The translations under genes were made by a program, and so were the position numbers. DNA of 64,000 bases from assembly GCF_910594005.1 (NCBI RefSeq), contig NC_057818.1, positions 59,532,001 to 59,596,000 of the forward strand, given 5' to 3'. Origin of the DNA: Cervus elaphus (taxonomy: Eukaryota; Chordata; Mammalia; Artiodactyla; Cervidae). The notes under the pieces were generated by a model. The model made no database searches. It was given only the letters and a program-made list of their open reading frames with translations, and had not been told where the DNA came from. This document shows, in pieces, positions 33,447-44,329 of the stretch; the first letter of the stretch is position 1, and each line of letters opens with the position of its first letter.

Positions 33447-36400
33447 CTAGAAACAGACCAATGAATCCACAATAACCATGTAACAGAAGGAAGAGAATCT
33501 CAGTAAAGGCCAAAGAGAAACAAGGAAGGGAGACTGTGAGTATATACCTAAAGTCTGTGACATTTATAAGTAAAAGGAGATTTAAAGATGAAAATAAAAA
33601 AGGAATAAACTACAAGTATCTTCCCAGGTGGTGATAGTGGTACAGAACTTGCCTGCCAATGCAGGAGATGCAGGTTCGATCCCTGGGTCCGGGAGATCCC
33701 CTGGAGAAGGGCATGGCGACCAACTTCAGTATTCTTGCCTGGAGAATCCCATGGACAGAGGGGCCTGGCGGGCTACAGTTCATAGGGTCACAAAGAGTTG
33801 GACATGACTGAAGCAACTTAGCATGCACGCACAAGAGGCATGAGAGATACATGGAATGAGAAGAATGGAGAATTTATGCATGCTTGAATATATAAGAAAA
33901 GAGAGCTATTAATATAAACATGGATTAAGGAGATGGAGACAAGGAGAAGGCAAGTACACTGAGGATAACAGAGAGAAAGATTAATTAGGAAAGCAAGTTC
34001 CAAGATGGACTAGAGAGGGATCTGATCAGAATATCTAAAATAAAGAAATATGTGTTGGTTTTTTTTTTAAACCAGGCAAAAGACACCCAGTACAGGTTTC
34101 CCAGGTGGCTCAGTGGTGAAGAATCTGCCTGCCAATGCAGGAGACCTAATATGAGAGAGATTAAAATGTGAAATCACAGCACTTTCACTGCCAAGGGCCT
34201 GGGTTGGATCCCTGGTGGTCAGGGAACTAAGATTCTGCAAGCCATGCTGCATGGCCAAAAAAAAAAAAGAAAAAAGGAGTCAATGTTCATGTTACATGGG
34301 AACTCAGGTCAGCTGTTCTGAGTCATACAGAGAGCTTAAAAATTTCAAGAAGATTTCTCCAGATATTTTTGAGGTGCCCTCTTTCTGGCCAACAAAGATT
34401 GATACTTCCATTTATCCCATGGGGCTGGTTTTTCACTCACCAGGATGAGTCTGACTCTGGATTTTTTCCTGTTATCCATGGTGCTTCTTGTTGCAACTGG
34501 TAGAATGCATGTGCTTTGGTAACATGATACCCTACTCAAGGGGAATTACAGAGGACCCACAGACCCAAATACAAGTCCTCTGTAGGATAGGGTTATATTT
34601 AAGGGGTTGAACAAATTCCAACTTGGCCAAGTAAAGGACTTTTGCTTTGGAAGTGGGAAAGAAAACTAAGAGGCCAGAAGGTACTAAAATCTATTATGTA
34701 TGAAACTCAAGTCTAGAAAAGTAAGACAGTTGTAAGACTCCGCCCCTTTCATCCCTGAGAAAGAAAAGGCAATCCACTGCCTATAGTACCCGGAATGCTC
34801 TTCTTACCCACTGATTCTAAGTTGATATAATTTTCCAGCATCACATCTTGATACAAGTTCTTCTGAAGGGGGTCCAGTAGCTGCCACTCCTCCCAGGTGA
34901 AAACCACAGCCACATCCTTGAATGACACCGAGCCCTGTAATAGAACATTCCTATTCATTCTAAAAGAATTATCATTGGTTACTACTATGAAGATAAATAG
35001 GAATGTCTCATAAGTTTTCCTGTAAGTTTTCCCATGATGAGCTATTTGACTGCTTTCTGTGTAACAAGTTCTGCATTTTACTTTGTAGGAAAAGCCAATT
35101 TTTTTAAAATTTAAAATAGCCTATCTTTTGTGCTTCTATTCAATCATTCTGAGACTCACAGGTTCATCCATTCACAAAAGAGGAAGAGAACATCCTTAAA
35201 TCTTTAATCTGGAAACCACCTACAGCCTATGTGTATGCACCTATGACAGACAATGTTTTAAGCATTCCTTTGTAAGGAAGACTCTCCTTTACTCTGAAGG
35301 AACACACTAGCTTACAGAGAGAATATAACACATTGCTCTCTTGAGTCCTGTGAGGTCTTCTAGAGAATCACTGAGTTTGAGTCATGGACCCTCAACTCAA
35401 ATTCATACAAATACACATTTACATATGTGAATACTGATACAGGAAGTCAGAAGAATATACATAAAAGTTTTTGGATTATTTATCTTGCAGGTAAAGAAAA
35501 AGGACTGATGGGGAACATATGGGTTTAACTCTACAAACTTTTGGACTATATGAAACTTTGAGAATATCTTAAGCTTCACTAATATTATCAATGTGACTTA
35601 TGTTAGAGGTCTTGGGCCACATTGTAGCAACTTGACTTCTGAAGCTGTCCACGGGCTGGACACCAATGTCAGCCATTGATGTAGTCAGCCTTGCCTATGT
35701 GACCCACAGCAAATAAAAAGCCTCAATACTAATTAGCAATACCAGAGATGTGTTGTTGGGCTTCCCAGGTGGCGCTAGTGGTAAAGAACCAAAGAACCCG
35801 CCTGCCAATGAAGGATATGTAAGAGGTGCGGGTTCGATCCCCAGGTCAGGAAGATCCCCTGGAGAAGGGCACAGCCCACTCCAGTATTCTTGCCTGGAGA
35901 ATCCCATGGACAGAGGAGTCTGGCGGGCTATAGCCCATGGGGTTGTAAGGAGTCGGACACAACTGAAGCGACTGGGCACACACACAAGATGTGTTCTTAT
36001 AGATCACCACTGGGAAAAGGAAACAAAATCCACAGGGCTTCCTTGAGACAACAGGAAGCTTCTGCCGGGTGTCTCCTAGACCTGGCCTTACGCACCTTTC
36101 TCTGTTGCTGATTTTATCTGTATCCTTTTATTGTAATAAATCATAACCATGAGAATAAACGCATTGCTGAGTACTGTTGAGCTCTTATAGCAAATCACTG
36201 AACCTGAGGATGGTCTTTGAAACCCAAAAAGATACACACCATCACCATAGGGCCCATAGGGCCCATATGGCCCACTGAACTGTTCATTAGATCTAAAATT
36301 TTATATATATATAAAATCTTCCTGCATTTTTGAAGCATAAAGTAGTACATTGTACATATCTGTAAGCTAGTATATTTGCATCACCATTTGTAATATTTAA

Positions 36401-37419
36401 GAAATTCTCACTCTTTATAGAACAAATGTATTATGTATCCAAAAAGCACTCCAGGATACTTAATTTTTTTTTTCAAAATGTGTAATGTGTTGCTCCTACA
36501 TAAGCTCTCTAGAAACATCCATAACTCATGGGACACATGTAAACACTCGGAGATCCATCCTAGAATTCAGTGTCCCACAAAAACAGTGTGTGGACAGAAT
36601 ATTTATACCCACTGAATCCATGAGGATTATAAATGTGTACCACTAGATTTTGGGGTAACAAGACAACAATAGATAATTGGAAAAACAGGGGATACCACAG
36701 ACATTTGTACTTTTTTTTTTTTTTTGGTGCACTGTGAGGAATGGTGGGATGTTAGTTCACCAACCAGGGGTCAAACCCATGCCCCCTGCAGTGGAAGCAG
36801 TCTTAACCACTGGACTGCCAGGACTGGAGCACAGAACTCCCATGTGCTCGATTTTACTAAACATTTAGAGCCTCACATGGAGAAGAAAATGGCAACCCAC
36901 TCCAGTATTCTTGCCTGGAGAATCCCGTGGAGCCTGGTGGGCTGCTGCCCGTGGGGTCACACAAGGTCAGACACGACTGAAGTGACTTAGCATGCATGCA
37001 TGCATTGGAGAAGGAAATGGCAACCCACTCCAGTATTCTTGCCTGGAGAATCCCAGGGACAGAGAAGCCTGGTGGGCTGCCATCTATGGGGTTGCACAGA
37101 GTCGGACATGACTGAAGTGACTTAGCAGCAGCAGCAGAGCCTCACAGGCTATAATCTATGTTCTAACTTCAAATAATTTGTATAAACATGATTTATAAAT
37201 TCTTGTTGTAACCTTACTATGAAGTTGATCTTTTGTCTCAGTACTTTTTGCTGAAATCAGACATTCATCTTTTCATGCTGTGTCTGGTATAGAGTAGCCT
37301 TCATAAATACTGAATAAACATTTTCTCTTAATATATGTATTACTTAACCTCCTAAAATCCACTAGAAAGCCAAAAAGAAAATAAATCTGCAGAAAACTAC
37401 TCACTTGGGACTTGGGCAT
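31864..37419 (-). CDS. gene C: KRAB zinc-finger protein, unnamed, with a KRAB-B frameshift
   Basis: Minus-strand exons: start exon with ATG at 37417-37419 (M-P-K-S-Q, donor at 37404), KRAB-A 34808-34934, KRAB-B 34441-34531, finger exon 33446-31864. The finger exon is open for 527 codons. KRAB-B is 91 bp, one base more than the phase requires; the extra base is most simply the sixth A in the run at 34462-34467. As written, splicing of all exons gives TGA at the next junction, leaving a KRAB-only product of about 78 residues. Skipping KRAB-B joins two phase-1 introns and gives an open product of about 574 residues. Thirteen intact C2H2 fingers follow two degenerate ones; the last finger is cut by TAG at 31864-31866. 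Fingers often read CQK..F, unlike A, B and D. I recognise no human counterpart. Expected role is sequence-specific repression in the nucleus. Confidence 0.8.
33618..33825 (+). mobile_element. Bov-tA-type SINE
   Basis: Plus orientation: 'cttcccaggtggtgatagtg' head, 'gttcgatccctgggtccggg' core, 'gttggacatgactgaagcaa' tail. It lies in the intron just upstream of the gene C finger exon. Confidence 0.85.
34090..34260 (+). mobile_element. composite SINE: Bov-tA head with CHR-like 3' part
   Basis: Starts like Bov-tA ('ggtttcccaggtggctcagt') and ends like CHR ('ggtcagggaactaagattct ... catggccaaaaaaaa'). Either a chimera or one SINE inserted into another. Confidence 0.6.
34441..34531 (-). CDS. KRAB-B exon of gene C, one base too long
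   Basis: Encodes GYHVTKAHAFYQLQQEAPW, a diverged but complete B box, then I-T-G-K. The run of six A (minus strand) shifts the tail. With five A it would read I-Q-S-Q-T-H-P-G and end in phase 1 like its relatives. Acceptor TTGAGTAG, donor GTGAGT. Confidence 0.82.
34808..34934 (-). CDS. KRAB-A exon of gene C
   Basis: 127 bp, acceptor CTATTACAG, donor GTAAGA. It encodes GSVSFKDVAVVFTWEEW and LENYINLESV. Key A-box residues are kept (DV, F, W-E-E-W, L-Y.DVMLENY), although Asp-to-Val in AVVF is unusual. Confidence 0.9.
35000..35750 (-). other. intron of gene C
   Basis: AT-rich intronic sequence upstream of KRAB-A. No exon or clear repeat. Confidence 0.35.
35757..35985 (+). mobile_element. Bov-tA-type SINE
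   Basis: Plus orientation: 'gggcttcccaggtggcgcta' head, 'gttcgatccccaggtcagga' core, 'ggacacaactgaagcgactg' tail. Confidence 0.85.
36710..37135. mobile_element. CHR-type SINE followed by BovA2-type SINE
   Basis: A reverse CHR copy (36710-36825, poly-T at the left) and then two forward BovA monomers (36875-36990, 37000-37135) separated by 'catgcatgcatgcattggag'. Confidence 0.75.
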
Positions 37420-37612
37420 TTTCTGGAGCCCTACGTTCAGCCAGCAACTCTAACATCTGCTCTGTTGTTGATTCTGCCCGCCTCCCTGCAGCTCCAGTAC
37501 AAAGTCTCTGGTGAAGGATGTCAGGTTGTTCCTGGCACCTTCAGTTCCTTCCCTCACTGGAACTATTTCATCCCAGGAAATTCCTGGGGGATTACAGAAA
37601 TTCACTCCTGTG
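37405..37612 (-). CDS. start exon of gene C
   Basis: On the minus strand it ends ATG CCC AAG TCC CAA followed by donor GTGAGT (37404 leftward). It joins in phase 0 to KRAB-A: M-P-K-S-Q-G-S-V-S-F. The right boundary is provisional (candidate acceptor TTTGTCACAG, giving the listed end). Position and phase match the start exons of the ZNF577-like and ZNF613-like genes. Confidence 0.72.
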
Positions 37613-37639
37613 ACAAACTATAACTGGGAGCATAATATT

Positions 37640-39320
37640 TTTGTGAGCTGTATGAGTTTTTATTTGAATGTGGTGGTAGGTTAACGTGATAGTTTAAAGA
37701 GAAAAAAAGTACCATATACTACCTGATGGTCTGTTTTACAAGAAAGAAACACAAGCAACAAAGCTATCTTCATTAAATTATGTAATTGTGCTAAAACTTT
37801 ATTCAAAACTAAATTTACATTTAGAGAAGGGTGATTATAAAGAAATTTTTTTTAAACTAAATTTTTAAAAGGCTAAAATCCAGAGAAACAGTATATATAT
37901 GTGTATATGTGTGTGTGTGCTAAGTTGCTTCAGTCATGTCCAACTCTTTGTGACCCTATGGACTATAGCCTGTCAGGCTGCTCTGTCCATGGAATTCTCT
38001 AGGCAAGAATACTGGAGTGGGTTGCCATGCCCTCCTCCAGGGGATCTTCCTGGCCCAGGGATCAAACCCAAGTCTCTTATGTCTCCTGCATTGGAAGGTG
38101 AGTTCTTTATCACTAGAGCCATCTGGGAAGCATGTGTGCGTGGAAGCGTGTGTGCGTGTAAGCGTGTGTGTGTGTATTGGAATAGTGCTTGCTAACCTCT
38201 CTTGGGTACTTACGATGTGCTAGGTATTCTAAGTATTTGAATAGTTAGTACTGGTAGTTTTTTAAACAAATGGGAAAAGTATCATAGGTTGAGAAATGCC
38301 CAAGTTCGCATAGTAAGTGGCAGAATATGGATAACAACCTAGGTCTGCCCAAATCTGAAGTCTGTATTCTTTCCTCTGAGTTAAACTTATCTGCAGGTGT
38401 TCTGCCTGCTCACCTGGAAAACCTAAAAGGATCAGTTTAAACACATTAGTAATAAAAGGAGTTCAGTAAGGCTATGGAAGAGAAAAAAAAGTTAATTACT
38501 TTTATACCTATAAAATAAAAATAACTGAAGGTTCAAAAGAAAAGAGAAGCTATTTGCAATGGCAGCAAACATAGATAAGATCTAGGCATAAACTTAACAA
38601 GCAGTGTCCAGACCTTTGTAAGAATATTTCAAAGTCATGTCTATCCAAATTATTGCAAAGAATGTAACTTCAGTCAACACTGCAAGGAGATTCACATTGT
38701 AGAATACTACGCAGTTATCAATAAGACTTTGTACCAAAGTCAGTAATCTGGAACAATTTTACCATATAAGGTTAATTTTCTTTTTTTGAAGGTTTTGAAG
38801 TTTCTTTAGAAAGGCAAATTATAAGCTATTTATGCACTGTTATCACATTTTTGTAATGAGTACTAAAAAAAATTGGAAAAGGAAACATATCAAAATTTTA
38901 ACAATGTGTATTTCTGGTTACCAAGATTTTGGATGTAGGAAAGTCCTCTCAAGCATCAGAAGGATGAAAAAAGGGAGGATCCCAGAGAAATGTGCAGTAA
39001 GTTTGAAAATTAGAGGGGCAGATACCACATCCTTCAGAATAAGCATTTTACCTTAGATTTTATGTAAATCTTGGTCATTACAAAGCACTGTGAATGCAGC
39101 GAGAGGAGAAGGTGATTTACAGGACAGAGGAAAGCAGGTTTTTATGAAGGCAGTAATGTAGTCTATGAGAAGTCAATGGGCTTTAAAACACCAAAGTCCT
39201 CTAAAATGCAGAGACCTCTCAAGTTCCAGCTCCCATAAATTTCTTAGGTATTAGTGCCTAACAACATCATCCCCAAAATATGGACCACATGGCTATTTCA
39301 TAGTTCATGGCTGCTAATAG
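37640..39320 (-). other. intron of gene C with one Bov-tA copy
   Basis: Mostly AT-rich with a reverse Bov-tA-type SINE at about 37910-38135, preceded by a TATG/TG microsatellite and followed by GTGT-rich text to 38180. The rest shows old L1-like stretches and no exon. Confidence 0.45.
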
Positions 39321-39559
39321 ATTATCATTCGTTTATCCAGACTCAAACACCTATATCCCCATGACTCTCAGTGACCACTGGGGACGCAAAGACAGGAAAC
39401 AGAGCTGCCCCAAGCACGAACCTCCTTCCAAGGCCACCCAGAAGGAAGCGCCGACCACTGAGCCTCCGGCTATGCACATCCCACATATTCACCAAGCCAG
39501 GACACCAAAAACACTCAACTGCCAACTAAGGACGTCAGAATTACAGACCTGCCATTGTG

Positions 39560-40020
39560 GACACATCCATTAGTGAACCTCCCAAAAGACGTCTCAATCA
39601 CTGACTTATGCCCAAAGACTCCCTAGTCCCTGACCTTCCTCCAGGAAAGCTCCAATCGCTGACATCCCTCTAAGGCTGTCCTAAGAACCGATCTTCCTCC
39701 AGAAGACGTTTTCAGGCTTTGACACACTCTCAAAGAAACCTCAATTCCTGACTTCCTTCAACACCTCCTGTCATTCACCCCGAATCAATAACATTACCCC
39801 GAAGGATGCCCCAAATCACTGACCTATCCCCTAAGTGCATACCAATCAGTGTCTACCCCCTAAACCATGCCAAACACTTGTTTGCCTCCAAGACTGCACA
39901 GTCACTGACCTCTCCCATAAATGCTAACCCCAAGCCACCCCAAATCTGTCTCCACGCCATTCCAATACCCTGACCCTTCTCCAGGGCTGCCTCATTCCTG
40001 ACCATTTCTGATCCCTCATT
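39560..40020 (-). repeat. degenerate ~29-bp minisatellite in the putative first intron of gene C
   Basis: On the plus strand the block C-T-G-A-C (with variants) recurs at 39601, 39630, 39659, 39688, 39719 and 39748, steps of 29, 29, 29, 31 and 29. Further positions are 39819, 39847, 39876, 39905, 39970 and 39998. On the minus strand the unit resembles GTCAGTGATTGAGACGTC followed by TTTTGGAGG. Units are diverged, so the array is old. Matching units lie downstream of the promoters at 44.4 and 61.4 kb. No transposable element that I know has this structure. Confidence 0.7.
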
Positions 40021-40229
40021 AACGGAATGCATCCCCTGCCCAACAGGGCTTGCTCCTCCTAAAGACTCCCCATAGGCCGCCCTTACCTCTAAGTTCATAT
40101 CTCCACAAAGCTCAACCTGATTCTGCTCCCAGAAAGCGAAACTGAGACCCCTTAATAGATTCTTCACGCACCGCTGGGTGGGTAGAAATAGGCACAGTCC
40201 ATCACTTTCTTCAGAGTCACAAGCCCGGC

Positions 40230-40650
40230 TGTCCCACCTCGCAGGTCAAGTTTATCCTCTGTAGCACCCGAGTCTGCAGGCTGACAACCGTCACCCCGGG
40301 CCGTCCTTCCACCAACGAAAATTCCGTTTAGCTTTCGCGTCCTTTAGAGAAAGATACTATGACAAGAGTATGGCGGCACCCTGATAGCTGCTATATATGG
40401 GACCCATCTTGGAAGGCCATCCGTACAACCAGTTTTCCTGCCCTACAAAATTTGCGTTACGCCAATCGCTAGCATTGCAAAGGGGAATGCGCATGCTTTA
40501 GTCCATCTCAGCGGGATACTGGTGTCCTTCTAGTAAGGCACACTAAACCCAAACATGTACGCCTTCGCTTTGCCGCTGGTACGTGCGAGTTACAAACGTC
40601 ACAGTGGGCGCAGCCATATTTAAAAAGGTGCGCTTGTTCGTACCGCAAAA
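40230..40650 (-). promoter_or_regulatory. CpG-rich promoter of gene C
   Basis: CpG-rich text (caccccgggccg, gctttcgcgtcc, gcgcatgc) lies about 3 kb upstream of the gene C start exon. ATGGCGGC at 40370-40377 and GCCATATT at about 40612-40619 resemble YY1 cores. Exon 1 and its donor were not fixed. Divergent transcription towards gene D is possible. Confidence 0.6.
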
Positions 40651-40934
40651 GGAGTCCTGCTTTAGGGAGCTGGGTGCAGGTGGAGCGATTTCAGGGAACG
40701 GTACCGGGTTTGGAGAAGCCAAGGTGGTAGAGGAAAGCAGCATGCCTCTGCGGACACACAGGAAACACATTTAGTTGAAGGAAAAGGTCTTCAGTCAAAG
40801 TTGGGGGTGGAAGTTTGATGACATCCCTAGGGTGAATGGTGAGAGGGTTGCTGGGAGGGTTGAGCTAATAGGGAGGGGTTTTGTTCTGACTAAGATGGAA
40901 GGTAGTGAAATGGGAAGGAATAGAAGATCAGAAA

Positions 40935-41085
40935 CTGTGGGTAAAGAATCCGTCTGCAGGGCAGGAGACCGAGTTCGATCCCCGGTTCGACCCCTGGAAA
41001 AGAGAATGACTACCCACTCCAGTATTCTTGCCCGGAGAATCCCATGGATAGAGGAGCAAGAGGGGGGCACTACTGAGTGACCAAC
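40935..41085 (+). mobile_element. Bov-tA-type SINE, diverged
   Basis: Plus orientation: 'gtaaagaatccgtctgcagg', 'gagttcgatccccggttcga', 'tattcttgcccggagaatcc'. The head is truncated. Confidence 0.75.
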
Positions 41086-41839
41086 GCTTACACTTTTTTT
41101 CAGACGAGAAATTGTTGGTAGCAATTTCTGTGCAGGCTTTATCTCAGTTGAAATGTTTCCACATAATTTATCTAGTGAAGAATTTTTTAGAGTTGGAGTT
41201 GTTGAAAGAGTCAGAGAGAATGAAAACTTTGAATTGGATTGATTATTCCAGGTTGTTGTCCAAAACTGTTATATTAGTTGAGTCCCCTTACTAATCTGTC
41301 CTCCCCCAAGAACTCCAGCTGAAAAGTAAGAGCTAATTTTTATTGAGTGTATGCACATTTTTTGACTAGGGGAGTATTTCAAACATAGTAATTTTCTTAT
41401 TTAACTTAATATTATGAAAGCTGTCAATGGACAGAAATATTATCCTCATTTTAGATATGGGGAAAAAAAGGTCTAATTCTATCAGAGTGCCTGGTTTCTA
41501 AATATCTCATCCATCTTTTAGTCTTTGCCTGTTCTAAAGAGTGAAAAAATATCATTTTAATTTTGCTTATTTATTTTACTTGATAACATTTAATAAGTCT
41601 TTTGTTGTTTTCTTCGTGTGGTGGAGGTTTTGGGAACCTTGGTCCCCAACCTGGGATTTAACCCTGGCCCCCTTCAGTGGACCACTGGACTACAAGGGAA
41701 TTGTTTCATTTCTTATTTTATAAATTATTTATTTTCTTACACCATTATTGCTTTTTTGTTTTAGGTTGATTATCTTTTTATTAATCATATTGTGGATATT
41801 TATAACTATCAATTCAGCCTCCATTCTCCCCATCTTTTA

Positions 41840-42525
41840 GTTCAATTCAGTTCAGTCGCTCAGTCATGTCCGACTCTTTGCAACCCCATGGGCTGCAGCA
41901 CGCTAGGCTTACCTGTCCTGATGGACAGGTCCATGTCCAACTCCCGCAGCCTACCCAAACTCATGTCCATTGCGTTGGTGATGCCATCCAACCATCTCAT
42001 CCTCTGTCGTCCCCTTCTCCTCCTGCCCTCAATCTTTCCCAGCACCAGGGTCTTTTCCAGTGATTTGGTTCTTCGCATCAGTTGGCCAGGGTATTGGAGT
42101 TTCAGCTTCAGCATCAGTCCTTCCAATGAATATCCAGGACTGATTTCCTTTAGGATTGACTGGTTGAATCTCCTTGTTGTCCAAAGAACTCTCAAGAGTC
42201 TTCTCCAAGACCACAGTTCAAAAACATCAGTTCTTTGGTGCTCAGCTTTCTTTATTGTCCAACTCTCACATCCATACATGACTACTGGAAAAACCGTACC
42301 TTTGACTAGATGGACCTTTGTTGGTAAAGTAATGTCTCTGCCTTTTAATATGCTGTCTACGTTGGTCATAGCTTTTCTTCCAAGGAGTAAGTGTCTTTTA
42401 ATTTCATGGCTGCAGTCACCATCTGCAGTGATTTTGAAGCCCCCCAAAATAAAGTCTGTCACTGTTTCCATTGTTTCCCCATCTTTATGCCATGAAGTGA
42501 TGGTACTGGATGCCATGCTCCCCCT
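41840..42525 (-). mobile_element. BovB (RTE LINE) C-terminal coding fragment
   Basis: The minus strand is open for 243 codons and shows the BovB reverse-transcriptase C-terminal motifs: SMASSTITSWHKDGETME, ITADGDCSHEIKRHLLLG, KAMTNVDSILKGRDI, VVMYGCESWTIKKAEH, RRGRQRMRWLDGITNAMD. BovB is known to have entered ruminant ancestors by horizontal transfer. Only the 3' part is present; the reverse-transcriptase catalytic core is missing, so it cannot mobilise itself. The region to about 43000 looks like older L1 sequence. Confidence 0.88.
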
Positions 42526-42599
42526 CTCTAAGCAACCACTAATATACTTTCTGTCTCTAGATTTACCTATTCTGGGCATAAATTTGATCATATAATATG

Positions 42600-43130
42600 T
42601 AGTCTTTGTAACTGGCTTCCTTCACTTAGCACAAACTTTCAAGGTACATCCATGTTGTGGCATGTTTCTGTACTTACTCCTTTTTATACCTGAATAATAC
42701 AGTCTAGGAGGTTGCCAAGACTCAGACGCTACTGAGCATATGCAAACACAATATTCTGTTATATGGATATAGCACATTTTTATTTTTTCAGTTGATTATT
42801 TGAGTTGTTTCCACTTTTGGCAGTTACAAATAATGCTGCTGTAATCATTTATGTACCAGTTTTTGTCTGGACATCTGCCTTCATTTCTCTTGGATATAAA
42901 CCTTGGAGTGAAATTGTTGGGTCATATGGTAAATTTGTTTACTGTTTGGGGAACTGTGAGACTGTTTCCAAAGCAGCTGTGCAAAAGGAATACTGACTAA
43001 AGGAAAACTGTTTTTTCTACTCTAGGATACTTCAGATACCAAATATTTGGTGGAGTCCGGCCTCCCAAGTCCATTTTTCAAATGAGGTTCTATTTGTTAA
43101 TTTTTACATGATGATTTTTTTTTAAAAAAG
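42600..43130. other. old L1-like 3' sequence
   Basis: Phrases such as 'ggtacatccatgttgtggca' and 'aacttggagtgaaattgttgg'-like text resemble old L1 3' regions read in reverse, as at 53520-53760. No gene. Confidence 0.45.
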
Positions 43131-43139
43131 TGGAAGTCG

Positions 43140-43745
43140 CATAGTCGTGTCTGACTCTTTGTGACCCCATGGACTGTAGCCTGCCTGGCTCCACTCTCTA
43201 TGGAATTTTCCAGGCAAGAATTCTGGAATGGGTTGCCATTTTCTTCTCCAGGGGATCTTCCCGACCCAGGGATGGAACCCAGGTCTCCTGCACTGCAGGC
43301 AGATTCTTTACCAACTGAGCCATAATGGAGCTTTAATTTGAGGGTATTGTCTCTCTTCTATTTGTAGGAGGCTTCAAAACACCTCTCTTACAAACACAAA
43401 CAGCTGTCTTCACACAAGCATTTCCTTTCCCTCATTCTTCCAATAGAGTTATATTATGGGTTGGCCAAAAAGTTCTTAATTATGATTGGATCAGATTTGG
43501 TGTTTACATTATGTTGTGTGTGCGCGCATGCCCTCAGTCACTTCAGTCGTGTCCAGCTCTTTGATCCTGTGGACGGTAGCCCACCAAGCTCCTCTGTCCA
43601 GGGATTCTCCAGGCAAGAATACTGGAACGGGTTGCCATGCCCTTCTCCAGGGGATATACCCGATCCAGGGATCGAACTCGCGTCTTCTGTGTCTCCCGCA
43701 TTGAGGCCGTAGTTTTAAATTTAACTCACTGAGCCACCTGGGAAC
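43140..43745 (-). mobile_element. two Bov-tA-type SINEs
   Basis: Reverse copies at 43140-43330 and 43520-43745. Each has the 'gtcgtgtc..actcttt' left part and an 'accaactgagccat'/'actgagccacctgggaact' right part. Confidence 0.8.
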
Positions 43746-44074
43746 TACAAGTAGTATTTATTTATGACTATATAATACTATATACTACTATATACTGTAT
43801 ACTACTGCAGTTCAACCACTAGTACACTATGATTACTTTTCCTTTCTTTTACGACTTTTTATTCTGCTCGGAGTTATCTTATTTTTTCCTTACAAAATTT
43901 CTGCACTCTCGTTTTCATAAAGCCCGGCCCTTGATACTGGCTCAAGCTTAGTCGGGTATCAGGGGCAAACAGCTTCCCCGGACGTTGGAGTCCCTCTTCC
44001 CATTGGCTCGTGACTACTCTCCTCCCCTTTTCTGGGTGGTAATCAATGTAGTTTGCGGAGGAGCGTGCAAATCA

Positions 44075-44250
44075 CTGCTGGCTCAGTGGGTGAAGAATCC
44101 TCCTGTAATACAGGAGACGCGAGTTCCATCCCTGGGTTGGGAAGATTCTCCTGGAGAACGAAGTGGCAACCCATTCCAGTACTCTTGCCTGAAAAAAAAA
44201 AAAAAATCCCATGGACACAGGAGCCTGTCGGGCTACAGTCGGACTCTAAT
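44075..44250 (+). mobile_element. Bov-tA-type SINE, truncated tail
   Basis: Plus orientation, broken by an A-run (44193-44206). It ends about 90 bp upstream of the YY1-like site of the gene D promoter. Confidence 0.75.
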
Positions 44251-44329
44251 GAGCAAAGAGGAGCCGAGAAGTGTGGGTGGTTTGGCTTTTGTCACTTCTG
44301 TGCTTGTGCCTGGCTTTCTGTACGGTAAT

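Noticed and set aside
31864..33513. Regular 84-bp spacing, CRISPR-like at first sight
   Set aside because: The 84-bp units are C2H2 zinc-finger codons (28 residues each) with conserved TGEKP linkers; there are no spacers.
36236..36275. Tandem GGGCCCATA-type text
   Set aside because: Only about three short imperfect units; too small to call a structured repeat.
41792..42595. 267-codon plus-strand open frame
   Set aside because: It is the antisense of the BovB coding fragment, which has the recognised protein motifs on the minus strand.
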